From Monoplex corrugatus (Eukaryota; Mollusca; Gastropoda; Littorinimorpha; Ranellidae), in the NCBI GenBank assembly GCA_030674185.1, contig CM060312.1, forward strand, positions 35,039,362 through 35,103,361: 64,000 bases of DNA. Reading direction: 5' to 3'. Under the pieces are notes generated by a model that was not told where the DNA came from, did no database searches, and saw nothing but the letters and a program-made list of their open reading frames with translations. The translations under genes and the position numbers were made by a program. Shown piece by piece: positions 41,805 through 52,539 of the stretch (position 1 is its first letter; every line of letters begins with the position of its first letter).

Positions 41805-44800
41805 GCGCGATCCTGTCGTGGTGGACGTCTCCACCGACTTTGGCACAATCTGCCTCCTGCTGTGCCAGTCCGACACCACTCTTCTGCTTCTTCGTCTCCT
41901 CCACTACCCCTGCACTCGACCTTGCTGCTGCAAACTTCGTCTCCTCCTCTGCCGTCTTCGCCTTCGTCTTCTGTCCCGCCGGTGCCGCCTTCGCCTTCTG
42001 TCCCGCCGGTGCCGCTTTCGTCTTCTGTCCCGCCGGCGCTGCCCTCGTCTTCTGTCCCGCTGGTGCTGCCTTTGTCTTCTGTCCCGCTGGTGCCTCCTTC
42101 GTCTTCTGTCCCGTCGTTGCTGCCTTCGTCTTCTGCCCCGCTGGTGTCTCCTTCGTCTTCTGTCCCGTCGGTGCTGCCTTCGTCTCCACCTCGGCCGCCG
42201 CATTGTGATAAACTAAAACTATGCCTTTTTAACGCTCAGTCAGCATGCACTGATGGCAAAGCTGATGTCATTGCTGACTTTATCGCAGATGAACATGTTG
42301 ACATTGCTTTTATCACCGAAACATGGCTTAACCCCCTTGGTCATGAACCTATACATGTGAGTCTCACTCCGAGTGGTTACAGGCTTGCTTCTTTCCATCG
42401 CTCATCCCGAGGTGGTGGTATCGCCATCCTCTACAACGACTCACTCCATTCCCGCCTGTCTTTCTCGCAGTCTCTGCCTTTTTCCCATCCTTCTTTCGAG
42501 CACGTTGAAGTATCCTTCCAATCCACCCCTCACCCCATCACCTTCTCCTGTGTCTATCGACCTCCACCCAGCTCTGCCAACAAGCTCACCACATCCATGT
42601 TTCTCTCTGACTTTGATCAACTTCTTGATTACTACTGTCTCTTACCTGGAAATCTCATCATTCTCGGTGACATCAATGTCCACTATGACAACACTCACCG
42701 TTATGACACAAGACATATCATCAACTCTCTGTCCAATCACAATATGACTCAACACATTTCTGAACCAACCCATCAAAAAGGTCACATTCTTGACTGGATC
42801 ATTTCTCGTGATCACCAAAATTCCGCTACTGACAACTGCTTAGTTCTTTCTACCCGTCTAACTTCAGCCCTTCCATCTGACCACTCTGCAATTCTCTGTT
42901 CTCTCGACATTTCTCCTCCTTCCCGTACCATGCGCACAGTGACTCGACGCAATCTCAAATCTATCGACCTCTCCACATTTTCATCTGATGCCTCCCGTCT
43001 CCTTTCTGAAAAGTCACATAACCTTGCCGATGAATTCTATACTACTCTCCACCATCTTCTGGACACTCATGCTCCAGCCACAACCCGTCCTTTACCTGAC
43101 CGCCCCCCTACCCCCTGGCTCACTCATGAGATCGCCTGTGCAAAACGTGCCCGCCGCAGAGCAGAGCGCCGCTGGCGCAAATCCAAACTCACTGTACACA
43201 GGCAACTTTTCCAAGCCTCTAAAACAAAAGTATCCACCCTCATTGCATCAGCAAAAACAAGTTATTTCCAAACCAAAATCTTGAATGCCTCTTCTTCAAA
43301 AGAACTCTTTACAACCATGAATCATCTCCTTGGCACACGAAAAGATTTACCTCTCCCAACAAAACATACAAATGAAGAACTCCCATCTGTATTCTCCAAC
43401 TATTTCACCACCAAAATACAAACTCTTCGTGACAGACTTGACAGGACACCCTGTCAACCATGCCCACCTGACCCTTCCTTCTCTGGCACACCTCTTACTA
43501 CTTTTAACCCAGTCTCACAAGAAGAAATTCTCAACACAATCAGATCCATGTCGTTCAAAACCTGCGAGCTGGATCCTCTTCCAGGTTCTCTCTACGCCGA
43601 CTGTCTCCCTACTCTCCTCCCATTCATCACTGACATCATCAACACTTCTCTTCAAACTGGAACTGTCCCTGATTCTTTCAAGTCTGCTATTGTTCACCCT
43701 CTCCTCAAGAAACACAATTTAGATCCAAATGAACTGAAAAATTACCGGCCTATCTCTAATCTCTCTTTCTTGTCAAAACTCCTTGAAAAAGTCGTCCTCA
43801 ACCAGCTGAACTCTCACCTGTCTGCCAACAATCTCCTCAATCCTTTCCAGTCAGCCTACCGCCAGTGCCATAGCACTGAAACTGCCCTACTACACATTCT
43901 CAACAATCTCCTCCTTGCAACTGATACTGGCAAAGTCTCTCTCCTCACACTCCTTGATCTGTCTGCAGCCTTTGATACCATTGATCATGGTATTCTCCTT
44001 TCTAGACTTCATCATACTTTTGGCATCTCTGACATTGCTCTGTCTTGGTTCACTTCATACCTATCCAACAGAAAACAAACCGTTCTCATCAATGGCACTT
44101 ACTCTCAACCTGCATACCTGACCTGTGGTGTTCCACAAGGATCTGTCCTTGGCCCTGTTCTTTTCACTCTTTACACCTCCCCCCTGTCCACCATCATCAA
44201 CTCCCATTCTATAAAACACCACTTCTATGCTGATGACACCCAACTTCAAGACAGTGACTCACCTGATAATATACAGCGCCTGTTGACTCGCACCACTGAG
44301 TGTTACTCGGACATTAAGAACTGGATGACACACAATAGACTTCAGCTTAATGACGACAAAACAGAAGCTATCCTCATTGGCACCCGTCAGAAACTTTCTC
44401 AGCTGCCTCCTCTTTCTCTCCCATTATGTAACACATCAGTCCCAATTTCTGATTCAGCTAAAAACCTTGGTGTCTGCATTGACTCTACCCTCTCCATGAA
44501 CAACTTTGTTTCTCAAACTGCCAGATCCTGCTACTATCATCTCCATCGTATAAGGCTGATCAGGAAGTATCTCTCTGTCGAAACAACTGCAAAACTCGTT
44601 CTCTCCTTCATAATGTCTCGCATTGACTATTGCAATTCACTCCTGTCTGGTCTTCCTGCCTCCACCATTCACATCCTACAGCGCATTCAAAACAATGCTG
44701 CACGCCTTGTACTCAAAAAGAAAAAAGCTGACCACATATCTCCTCTCCTGGCACAACTTCACTGGCTCCCTGTATCAAAGCGCATACAGTACAAACTAGA

Positions 44801-45067
44801 CACCATGTGCTACAAAGCCTCAATAACGCAGCCCCCGATTACCTGTCAAGCCTACTTGAGATCTATCTTCCCTCACGTACCCTCCGCTCTGCCTCCGATC
44901 CTCTGACTTTTCGCTTTCCACGCACTAAGCTCAATACCTATGGTCCACGAGCCTTCTCTGTTTCTGGTCCACTCTCCTGGAACAAACTTCCTCTCTCAGT
45001 CCGTCAGCAACCTACTTTTGTCTCCTTCAAGTCCGCTCTCAAAACTCACCTTTTCTCCTCCGCATAA
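41805..45067 (+). pseudogene. LINE endonuclease-reverse transcriptase polyprotein (ORF2), one frameshift
   Basis: The open frame enters from the minisatellite with no in-frame ATG before the enzyme domains. Approximate order: Pro/Ser/Val-rich repeats (41930-42200); an apurinic-like endonuclease beginning LCLFNAQSACTDGK, with FITETWL, SSRGGGIAILY, ILGDINVHYD and SDHSAILCSL (42210-42920); a basic segment; RT with NYRPISNLSFLSKLLEKV, SAAFDTIDHGIL, GVPQGSVLGPVLFTLY, FYADDTQL (YADD, about 44225-44236) and LGVCIDSTLSM; then HWLPVSKRIQYK. A one-base loss near 44819 shifts the frame; the C-terminal block continues in another frame as LNNAAPDYLSSLL to HLFSSA and a stop at 45065-45067. All catalytic motifs visible to me are intact. 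No start codon is available, so it is probably inactive. RT copies the element RNA at the nick made by the endonuclease. Confidence 0.9.
41959..42201 (+). repeat. 27-bp coding tandem repeat inside the LINE, 9 copies
   Basis: Unit CGCCTTCGTCTTCTGTCCCG, CCGGTGC (9 codons). The plus frame reads SSSVPPVPP-type repeats. The minus strand reads KAAPAGQKT-type repeats and is also open (42189-41545). The 27-bp period preserves every frame. Confidence 0.9.
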
Positions 45068-45237
45068 AATCCTAACCTCACTCAACCCCCCCCCCCCCCC
45101 CCCCCCCTCTGCAGCCTGTCTCCGCTCGGAGGGAATCACATGGTTATAATATATAATTGTATATGCTATGCTCTCTATAATTTTCCATTGGTTTTATTCT
45201 TGCTTTTATTGCTTTTATTCTTTCTCCCCATTTATAG

Positions 45238-45242
45238 CCGTG

Positions 45243-45341
<99 letters not shown>

Positions 45342-45380
45342 CGTGTGCGTGTGCGTGCGTGCGTGCGTGCGTGCTTGCGT
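45238..45380. repeat. (GT)n microsatellite in the LINE 3' region
   Basis: About 100 bp of GT followed by GTGC repeats. Confidence 0.95.
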
Positions 45381-45489
45381 GTGTGTCTGCTTCAGCGCTT
45401 AGATTTGATTTTATCAAGATTTTGCGCTATATAAATATTGTAATTATTATTAATTAAATTAATTATTATTTATAATTTTTTTTTTTTTT

Positions 45490-46129
45490 AATAAACTGTC
45501 GTCTGCAGACAGAAGGGTTTTAACAAACTGCAGGCTTCAGACGGAAGTTTATTTCAATAAACTGTCGTCTACAGACAAAAGCATTTTTCAATAAACTGTC
45601 GTCTACAGACAAAAGCATTTTTCAATAAACTGTCGTCTACAGACAAAAGCATTTTTCAATAAACTGTCGTCTACAGACAAAAGCATTTTTCAATAAACTG
45701 TCGTCTACAGACAAAAGCATTTTTCAATAAACTGTCGTCTACAGACAAAAGCATTTTTCAATAAACTGTCGTCTACAGACAAAAGCATTTTTCAATAAAC
45801 TGTCGTCTACAGACAAAAGCATTTTTCAATAAACTATCGTCTACAGACAAAAGCATTTTTCAATAAACTGTCGTCTACAGACAAAAGCATTTTTCAATAA
45901 ACTGTCGTCTACAGACAAAAGCATTTTTCAATAAACTGCAGTTCTCAGACAGAAGAGTTTTTAAAAAACTGCAAACAGAATTGTTCTTAATCAACCACAA
46001 ACTGGAGTTGTTGGTTTTTTTGTTTTTTTTTACTAAACTGTCATCTGCAGACAGACGTGTTTTTAATAAACTGCAGTCTTCAGATGGACGGGTTTTAAAT
46101 ACATTGCAAGCTACAGACAGAGTTTGGGT

Positions 46130-46161
<32 letters not shown>

Positions 46162-47120
46162 GGGTTGTTTTTTGTTGTTGGTTTTTTTGTTTGTTTTGTT
46201 TTTGTTTTGTTTTTTTACATAAACTGTCGTCTGCAGAGAGAAGGGTTCTTATTAAACCGCAAGCTGCGGGCAGAAGGGTTTTTAATTAACAGTACGTTGT
46301 AGACAGAAGGGTGTTAATAATCTGCAGTCTTCAGACAGAAGGGTTTAAATAAACTGCAAACTGCAGACAGAGGGATTCTTATAAACTGCAAACTGCAGAC
46401 AGAGGGGTTCTTAATAAACTGCAAACTGCAGACACAGGGGTTCTTAATAAACTGCAAACTGCAGACACAGGGGTTCTTCATAAACTGCAAACTGCAGACA
46501 CAGGGGTTCTTAATAAACTGCAAACTGTAGACACAGGGGTTCTTAATAAACTGCAAACTGCAGACACAGGGGTTCTTAATAAACTGCAAACTGCAGACAC
46601 ATGGGTTCTTAATAAACTGCAAACTGTAGACACAGGGGTTCTTCATAAACTGCAAACTGCAGACACAGGGGTTCTGTAGACACAGGGGTTCTTCATAAAC
46701 TGCAAACTGCAGACACAGGGGTTCTTAATAAATTGCAAACTGTAGACATATGGGTTCTTAATAAATTGCAAACTGTAGACACAGGGGTTCTTCATAAACT
46801 GCAAACTGCAGACACAGGGGTTCTTAATAAACTGCAAACTGTAGACACAGGGGTTCTTAATAAACAGCAAACTGTAGACACAGGGGTTCTTAATAAACTG
46901 CAAACTGTAGACACAGGGGTTCTTAATAAACTGCAAACTGTAGACACAGGGGTTCTTAATAAACTGCAAACTGTAGACACAGGGGTTCTTAATAAACTGC
47001 AAACTGTAGACACAGGGGTTCTTAATAAACTGCGAACTGCAGAATTTTGGTTTTTAATAAACTGTAGGCTGCAGAAAGATAAAGGTTCTTAATCAACTGT
47101 AGTCTGCAGTAGCAGTGCTG
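45490..47120. repeat. 33/34-bp minisatellite, right block
   Basis: Contains two homogenised sub-arrays. One is a 34-bp unit (GTCGTCTACAGACAAAAGCA, TTTTTCAATAAACT), about 11 near-identical copies at 45549-45930. The other is a 33-bp unit (AATAAACTGCAAACTGTAGA, CACAGGGGTTCTT), about 20 copies at 46330-47035. A (GTT)n/(TTTG)n tract lies at 46130-46215. The 33-bp unit is 11 codons, giving long periodic open frames on both strands. Confidence 0.93.
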
Positions 47121-47695
47121 ATGCACAGGAAAATAAAACTGGACATAAAGCCAATCTATATGATTTCCCTTTTTATATGAAAATTTACAAGAAAAACAAG
47201 TTAAACACAAAAGAAATAAGAACAGAAATATTCGTTTCTAACACAAGTCTGGATGGCGTTTATATAAATTTACACATCCTACCAGTTGTAACAAAGTTTC
47301 AAACAAGTTTTAATACAGCCAAATGTAAAATAGCACTAGATCTTCGCTTATCTTAACTTAAAACAAAAAATGCCTGTATCTCTACCTTACAAGACAGTAT
47401 AAGTATCAAACAGCATCAATCTGTTGAAATGAGATCATCTTCCGTCTCATCAGGGAAAACAAAAAGCACTGTTGCTTAAATGTTAACTTTTCATAAACAG
47501 TTCAAGACCACCTGTCTTATCTCGTTGTTTTAAATAAGTTTTCTGAGCCTATTTTCGTATTTTTTTTCTGGTTCAAGTATATATCAATTTCTAAGAGTTC
47601 AGCTTCTGCAATGAAGTGGAAGATTTTCAGAACTACACTTTTGATGTTCTGTTGTGACATTCCCCTCACCGTTGAGATCAAGCCGTTGAACATTG
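47121..47695. other. No gene seen
   Basis: AT-rich unique sequence. No domain in any frame. Confidence 0.4.
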
Positions 47696-48100
47696 AAGAA
47701 GACAGACAGACAGACAGACAGAAACAAGCGGAGAAAGACAGAGGGAGAGAGAGATTACTATAAAAACAACTGTTCTTAAGCTTATATATGAAGTCGATTC
47801 CTTCAAATTTTGATCTGTTTCTCGTTCAGATAGAGTAACGATGAATATAAAAGCGGTTTCGAATATCAATCACTATGGCCCTGAGAAAGCTTCATATAAA
47901 ATAAAACTTTTTAAGTGCATCGAGAGCAATGGCAGACTGTCACAACTGCACAAACAAATCTTCCTGAGAAAGTGCTGTTCATACACATTCCTTGAAAAGC
48001 CCTGATTTTAGACACTTCTTTTGGCCCATATAACCTTGACCTTGATGCCTTACTTTCAAACTTATCACATTTTTGTCACAGACACACACACATACATACA

Positions 48101-48134
<34 letters not shown>

Positions 48135-48200
48135 CATACATGCATACATGCATGCATGCATAAACACCCACACACACACACACACACATACACACTCACA
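47696..48200. repeat. (CAGA)n, unique spacer and (CATA)n-(CA)n microsatellites
   Basis: CAGA/GAGA at 47699-47755 and ACATACAT/CATGCATG then CA at 48085-48200. The sequence between is unique and unrecognised. Confidence 0.85.
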
Positions 48201-48279
48201 CACACCTCCAGTCGACAAGCAATAATCTCCCTTTCTTTAAAACTGGAGCTTAAAACAAGAGCTGGAGCTTAAAACAAGA

Positions 48280-48578
48280 GTCCAACGCTGTTGTTGTAGT
48301 AGTGGTGGTCATCGTCACTGTCAATATCGCAGCTTTGTAAACTGGTGTCGTTGTCTTATTGCTGTCGTTGTGGTGTTGTTTAGTTTTTACTGCTGTTGTT
48401 GTCGTTGATGGTATCATCACTGTCAACAACACTGATGGTGTTGTTGTCACCGTCATTGTCAACAGCACTGCTGTTTTTGATGTTCCCGTCACTTCTATAC
48501 CATTGCTGCTGTTGATGACATCGTAATTGTCAATAGCATTGCTGTTGTTGATGTCCCCGTAACTCCAATATACTATTA
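48280..48578. repeat. TTG/TGTC-rich degenerate repeats
   Basis: Repeated TTGTTGATGT, CGTCACTGTCAATA and CACTGCTGTT blocks of irregular length. Related in composition to the 154-bp repeat that follows. Confidence 0.75.

Positions 48579-48662
<84 letters not shown>
48579..48662. repeat. (TA)n microsatellite
   Basis: Uninterrupted TA tract of about 84 bp. Confidence 0.97.
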
Positions 48663-48665
<3 letters not shown>

Positions 48666-48825
48666 ATGCTGCTGTTGATGTTTTCGTCGCTCTAAATGTC
48701 AATGCTATTGATGATGTTGACATCACTGTCAATACTATTGCCGTTGTTGATGTTATCGTCCCTGTCAAGATTAGCGCTGCTGTTAATGTTATCATCAGTG
48801 TCAATATAATCGCTGTTGTTGATGT

Positions 48826-49460
48826 TATCATGCTGTTGTTAATGTTGTTGTTGCAAAAGTTATTGTCAAAATCACTGTTGTTATTGTTGTTATAGTCACT
48901 ACCAGTATCGCTGGCATTGTTGTTATTATCGTGCTGCTGTTGTTATCGTTAATGTCATTACTATTGGTGTTGTTGATGTCATCATGCTGTTGTTAATGTT
49001 GTTGCTGCAAAAGTTATTGTCAAAATCACTGTTGTTATTGTTGTTATAGTCACTACCAGTATCGCTGGCATTGTTGTTATTATCGTGCTGCTGTTGTTAT
49101 CGTTAATGTCATTACTATTGGTGTTGTTGATGTTATCATGCTGTTGTTAATGTTGTTGTTGCAAAAGTTATTGTCAAAATCACTGTTGTTATTGTTGTTA
49201 TAGTCAATACCAGTATCGCTGGCATTGTTGTTATTATCGTGCTGCTGTTGTTATCGTTAATGTCATTACTATTGGTGTTGTTGATGTTATCATGCTGTTG
49301 TTAATGTTGTTGCAAAAGTTATTGTCAAAATCACTGTTGTTATTGTTGTTATAGTCACTATCAGTATCGCTGGCATTGTTGTTATTATCGTGTTGCTGTT
49401 GTTATCGATAATGTCATTACTATTGGTGTTGTGGATGTTATCATACGGTTGATGTTGTTG
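48826..49460. repeat. 154-bp TTG-rich tandem repeat, 4 copies
   Basis: The marker CAAAAGTTATTGTCAAAATC recurs at 48854, 49008, 49162 and 49313 (periods 154, 154, 151). Copies are more than 95% alike and include TATCGCTGGCATTGTTGTTA and CTATTGGTGTTGTTGATG. The degenerate region to the left looks like an older version. Confidence 0.92.
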
Positions 49461-49885
49461 TCGTTAATGTATCACCGAGGCTCGTATCTTCGTAGCTGCA
49501 TCTGAACACTGGCGCCAAATTCATACTGTTATCACCACCTAAAAACAGATGAAGCCCAGACCTCGAAGTTGCTATTCAATCACTGCAGTATACAGCCAAA
49601 TATGTTAACTTTTCCCAATTTCTTTTTCAAACAGATGACTTAATTCATAAATTCGTATCTGGTAGAGAATGTTCTCTTTTTTTCATCCGCATCAGGAGAA
49701 TTCTTTTCATCTAGCAACAGAGAACTCTTCTCGTCCACGACATTTATACAGAACTGAATTTTTCCTTCATGACTTATATACACACCTTCTTCCATCCATG
49801 AACAGACCTTTCCTTCCATCCGTTAACAGACAGATCCTATCATCAAACAGAACAAGAAGGTAAACGGGAAAAGAGATAATAGGAA
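49461..49885. other. No gene seen
   Basis: Unique sequence with no recognised coding. Confidence 0.4.
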
Positions 49886-49887
49886 GA

Positions 49888-50010
49888 GAAGAAGAAGAAG
49901 AAAAAGAAGAAGAAAGAAGAAAAAGAAGAAGAAGAACAACAACAACCAGAACAACAAGAACAACAACAAAAAAGAAGAACAAAAAGAAGAACAAGAACAA
50001 CTCTTTTGAA
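49888..50010. repeat. (GAA)n/(CAA)n purine-rich tract
   Basis: AGAAGAAGA, AAAAGAAG and ACAACAAC units. The poly-Leu/Phe frames on the minus strand are artefacts of it. Confidence 0.93.
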
Positions 50011-50477
50011 ACACAACGATACAAAGAAGGAAGGCCACGAATCAATATTAGTCACGATGACATTGTTCTAATCAAAGAGCGAGGGAACAAAGGCAGACAG
50101 AGCAGAACAAAGCGAGGGTCGGGTGATCCACCCATGCCAACATGGCTCATTACAGAATCCCGCTGTGTAGCGTTCCAACCTACGCACATGTATGTACAGG
50201 TGGAGAAACAGCCCATACTTTGCTTATCTTTGATGTTTTCCTTTTGTATCTGATCATTTCAGTACGAAACAGACCGACGAGCGATAAGGAATGAACTCAG
50301 TAACAGTTGCCCACAATTCTGAAAGGTGGAGGTAACTGAAGTAGCGTTCATCGGTACAGGTCTCCCCTCCCCACCCCCTCCTACCCTATGACCCTGGTTG
50401 GTTGCCCGATCCATAAGACTTAAGCCCTAAAATGTGATTTTTAATTAATCTGAAGACATTTGTTAAAATTACATGTA
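50011..50477. other. No gene seen
   Basis: Unique sequence with a C-rich stretch near 50365. No recognised domain. Confidence 0.4.
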
Positions 50478-50620
50478 AATAAGTAAGTCAGTCAGTCAGT
50501 AAGTAAAGTAAAGTAAGTAAGTAAGTAAGTAAGTAAATAAGTAAGTAAATAAGTAAGTAACAAAGTAAGTAACAAAGTAAGTCAATAATAAAAAAAGAAA
50601 GAAAGAAAGAAATCCCGCGG
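50478..50620. repeat. (GTAA)n/(GTCA)n microsatellite and GAAA repeat
   Basis: GTAAGTAA with GTCA and ATAA variants to 50588, then AGAAAGAAAG. Confidence 0.95.
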
Positions 50621-51045
50621 CAAAGAAAGAGTTATCCCCGACTAAACTCTGTACCTAATCCACTTTCACAACTTAGAACCTGAAGACCTCGCCAGAAGGT
50701 AAGATTTTAAGCACAAGCTTACAGCATTTGTCACGATCATGTTGCCTCTTCCATCACGTGGCATTTGTTGTTTAACATATAAGGAACTATCGGCATTTGT
50801 CAGTGCGACATTACCTAATCTGAAACACACGGCTGTTGAATCGGATTGAAGTGTTTGTGCACAGCAATGCACAAGGATTAATTCGTTTTACCGAGAACAC
50901 AGTAAGTAGACTGTGCAGCCGTATTATGTTGCCTGCACAATGTCAACTAACCCATGAGAAAAATAAACATACACGCACCCAACACGAATAGGCCTCTGAT
51001 GGATACAATGACCATCTGAAAATCGACCACACACAAAAAATAAAC
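50621..51045. other. No gene seen
   Basis: Unique sequence. A GCATTTGTCACGATC / GCATTTGTCAGTGCG pair near 50723 and 50793 suggests a diverged 70-bp duplication. Confidence 0.4.
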
Positions 51046-51049
51046 ACAA

Positions 51050-51114
51050 AGAGAGACGAGACGACAGACAGACACACAGACAACACACAGAGACAGACAG
51101 ATGAAGAGAGAGAG

Positions 51115-51175
<61 letters not shown>

Positions 51176-51185
51176 GAGAGAGAGC
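51050..51185. repeat. (GACA)n and (GA)n microsatellites
   Basis: GAGACGAGACGACAGACAGA, then GAGAGAAGAGAG and GACAGACA to 51185. Confidence 0.93.
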
Positions 51186-51304
51186 CGAGCTACAGACAAC
51201 GGTGCACTGTCGATTCTTCTTTCGTCCGTGTTCAAGCTCTGCAGCTCCTACCTGCTCTCCTGCATGCGAATGGATATGCAATTTTCCACACATCTAGGCA
51301 GGCA

Positions 51305-51425
51305 TATTCCGTTTTGTTGTTTTTGTTTGTTTGTTTATTTGTTTGTTGTTTGATGTTTGTTTGTTTTGTTTTGTTTGTTTGTTTGTTTGTTTTTGTTTTG
51401 TTTTGTTTGTTTGTTTGTTGTTTGG
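51305..51425. repeat. (TTTG)n microsatellite
   Basis: GTTTGTTT and TGTTTTGTTTTG units with a short G run at the right edge. Confidence 0.93.
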
Positions 51426-51519
51426 GGGGTGTGCACGCTGGGTATTTTCGTGTTTCCACAACCCATCAAACACTAAAATATTGACATGGCTTACAATTTT
51501 TTTAATGTTGGCATTTGAT

Positions 51520-51590
51520 GTTATGAGCGCGTATATATATACGAAGAGTGTTCGGGCATTCGCAGGTCCACACACACACACACACCACAC

Positions 51591-51628
<38 letters not shown>

Positions 51629-51790
51629 ACACACACACCACCCACAACCACACACCACACCCCAACAATAACATATGTTGACCTGGGAGATCGGGAAAAA
51701 TCTCCACCTTCTGCTCACCATGCACTACCCAGTCAGCGTGGAACTGGGACTTTCCGACTGGCAGTTTGACTTCCTAAGCACTTGATTATC
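51520..51790 (+). repeat. Dispersed repeat fragment with an embedded (CA)n tract
   Basis: TATATATACGAAGAGTGTTC, GGGCATTCGCAGGTCC, CA tract, then ACATATGTTGACCTGGGAGA, TCGGGAAAAATCTCCACCTT. I remember this pairing of an ACGAAG..GGTC block and a GACCTGGGAGATCGG block from repeats in snail genomes. Not verifiable here. Confidence 0.5.
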
Positions 51791-51904
51791 ATGCCTGTCA
51801 TGGTCGGTTCAGTGACCATATCATAGTGTATGTGTCCAATTCCACACGCACGACCAGGTGTGTCCTTAAGCTGCCCTGACCTCCCACTGACCAAATTTAT
51901 TCCT

Positions 51905-52085
51905 TTTGACTACACACACAGACAAACACGCGTGCTCACACGCACGCACGCACGCACGCACACCCACACACACACAACACACACACACGGCTGCGAACGC
52001 ACACACACACACACACACGGCGCGACACACACCACACACCGCGCGCACACGCGCACGCGCACACACACACACACACACACACACC
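51905..52085. repeat. (CA)n/(CGCA)n microsatellite
   Basis: CA tracts broken by CGGCTGCGAACGC, GGCGCGAC and GCGCGC. Confidence 0.95.
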
Positions 52086-52267
52086 CCACCAAATCCACAT
52101 TTCCTCCTCCTCCTTCCATATCTCCACCTCCCCCCATCAATCAATCCATCAGATTTCAAGCCTAGACGCAACACGACTAATAGCATGATCATTTAAGCTG
52201 AAGTCAAACATTTGTTAAGTGTCATAATATTTGCGAATAGTGTAGGTACACGCACATTACTTCCGAC

Positions 52268-52331
<64 letters not shown>

Positions 52332-52352
52332 ACATACTCCTCTCTCTCTCTT

Positions 52353-52383
<31 letters not shown>

Positions 52384-52435
52384 CACAGATACAGAGAGAG
52401 AGAGAGAGAGGAGACAGACAGACAGACAGACAGTG
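52268..52435. repeat. (CA)n-(CT)n-(CA)n-(GA)n-(GACA)n microsatellite
   Basis: Five adjacent simple-repeat blocks over 168 bp. Confidence 0.96.
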
Positions 52436-52539
52436 CTGAGCTTATGAATTGTAGAATATGCACAGAGGGTTTTAAAATGGGAGCTGCTTGTAGCCCTGTT
52501 TTGTTTTTCTTTGTGTACCGATGAATGAGCAACTGAAAT

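Larger units (their letters stand above)
41804..45475 (+). mobile_element. CR1/L2-like LINE inserted into the 33/34-bp minisatellite
   Basis: Minisatellite stops at about 41803 and resumes at about 45490. Between lie a Pro/Ser-rich linker, endonuclease, RT, C-terminal domain, a 3' UTR with a C22 run (45086-45107) and a (GT)n tract, and the 3' end GCGCTATATAAATATTGTAATT followed by ATT-rich sequence and a T run. This end style (GCGCTATATAAAT plus ATT repeats) and the C-terminal domain suggest the CR1/L2 group. There is no upstream ORF1, so the copy is 5' truncated. Confidence 0.85.

Noticed and set aside
41545..42189. Histone H1-like Lys/Ala-rich protein on the minus strand (KAAPAGQKT repeats)
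   Set aside because: It is antisense to the LINE's own 27-bp coding repeat and runs into minisatellite. More likely a by-product, though kept as an observation.
46314..47092. Repeat peptides of 11 residues on both strands (FIKNPCVYSLQ; KLQTVDTGVLN)
   Set aside because: A 33-bp unit preserves frame on both strands automatically. No start context or neighbouring gene.
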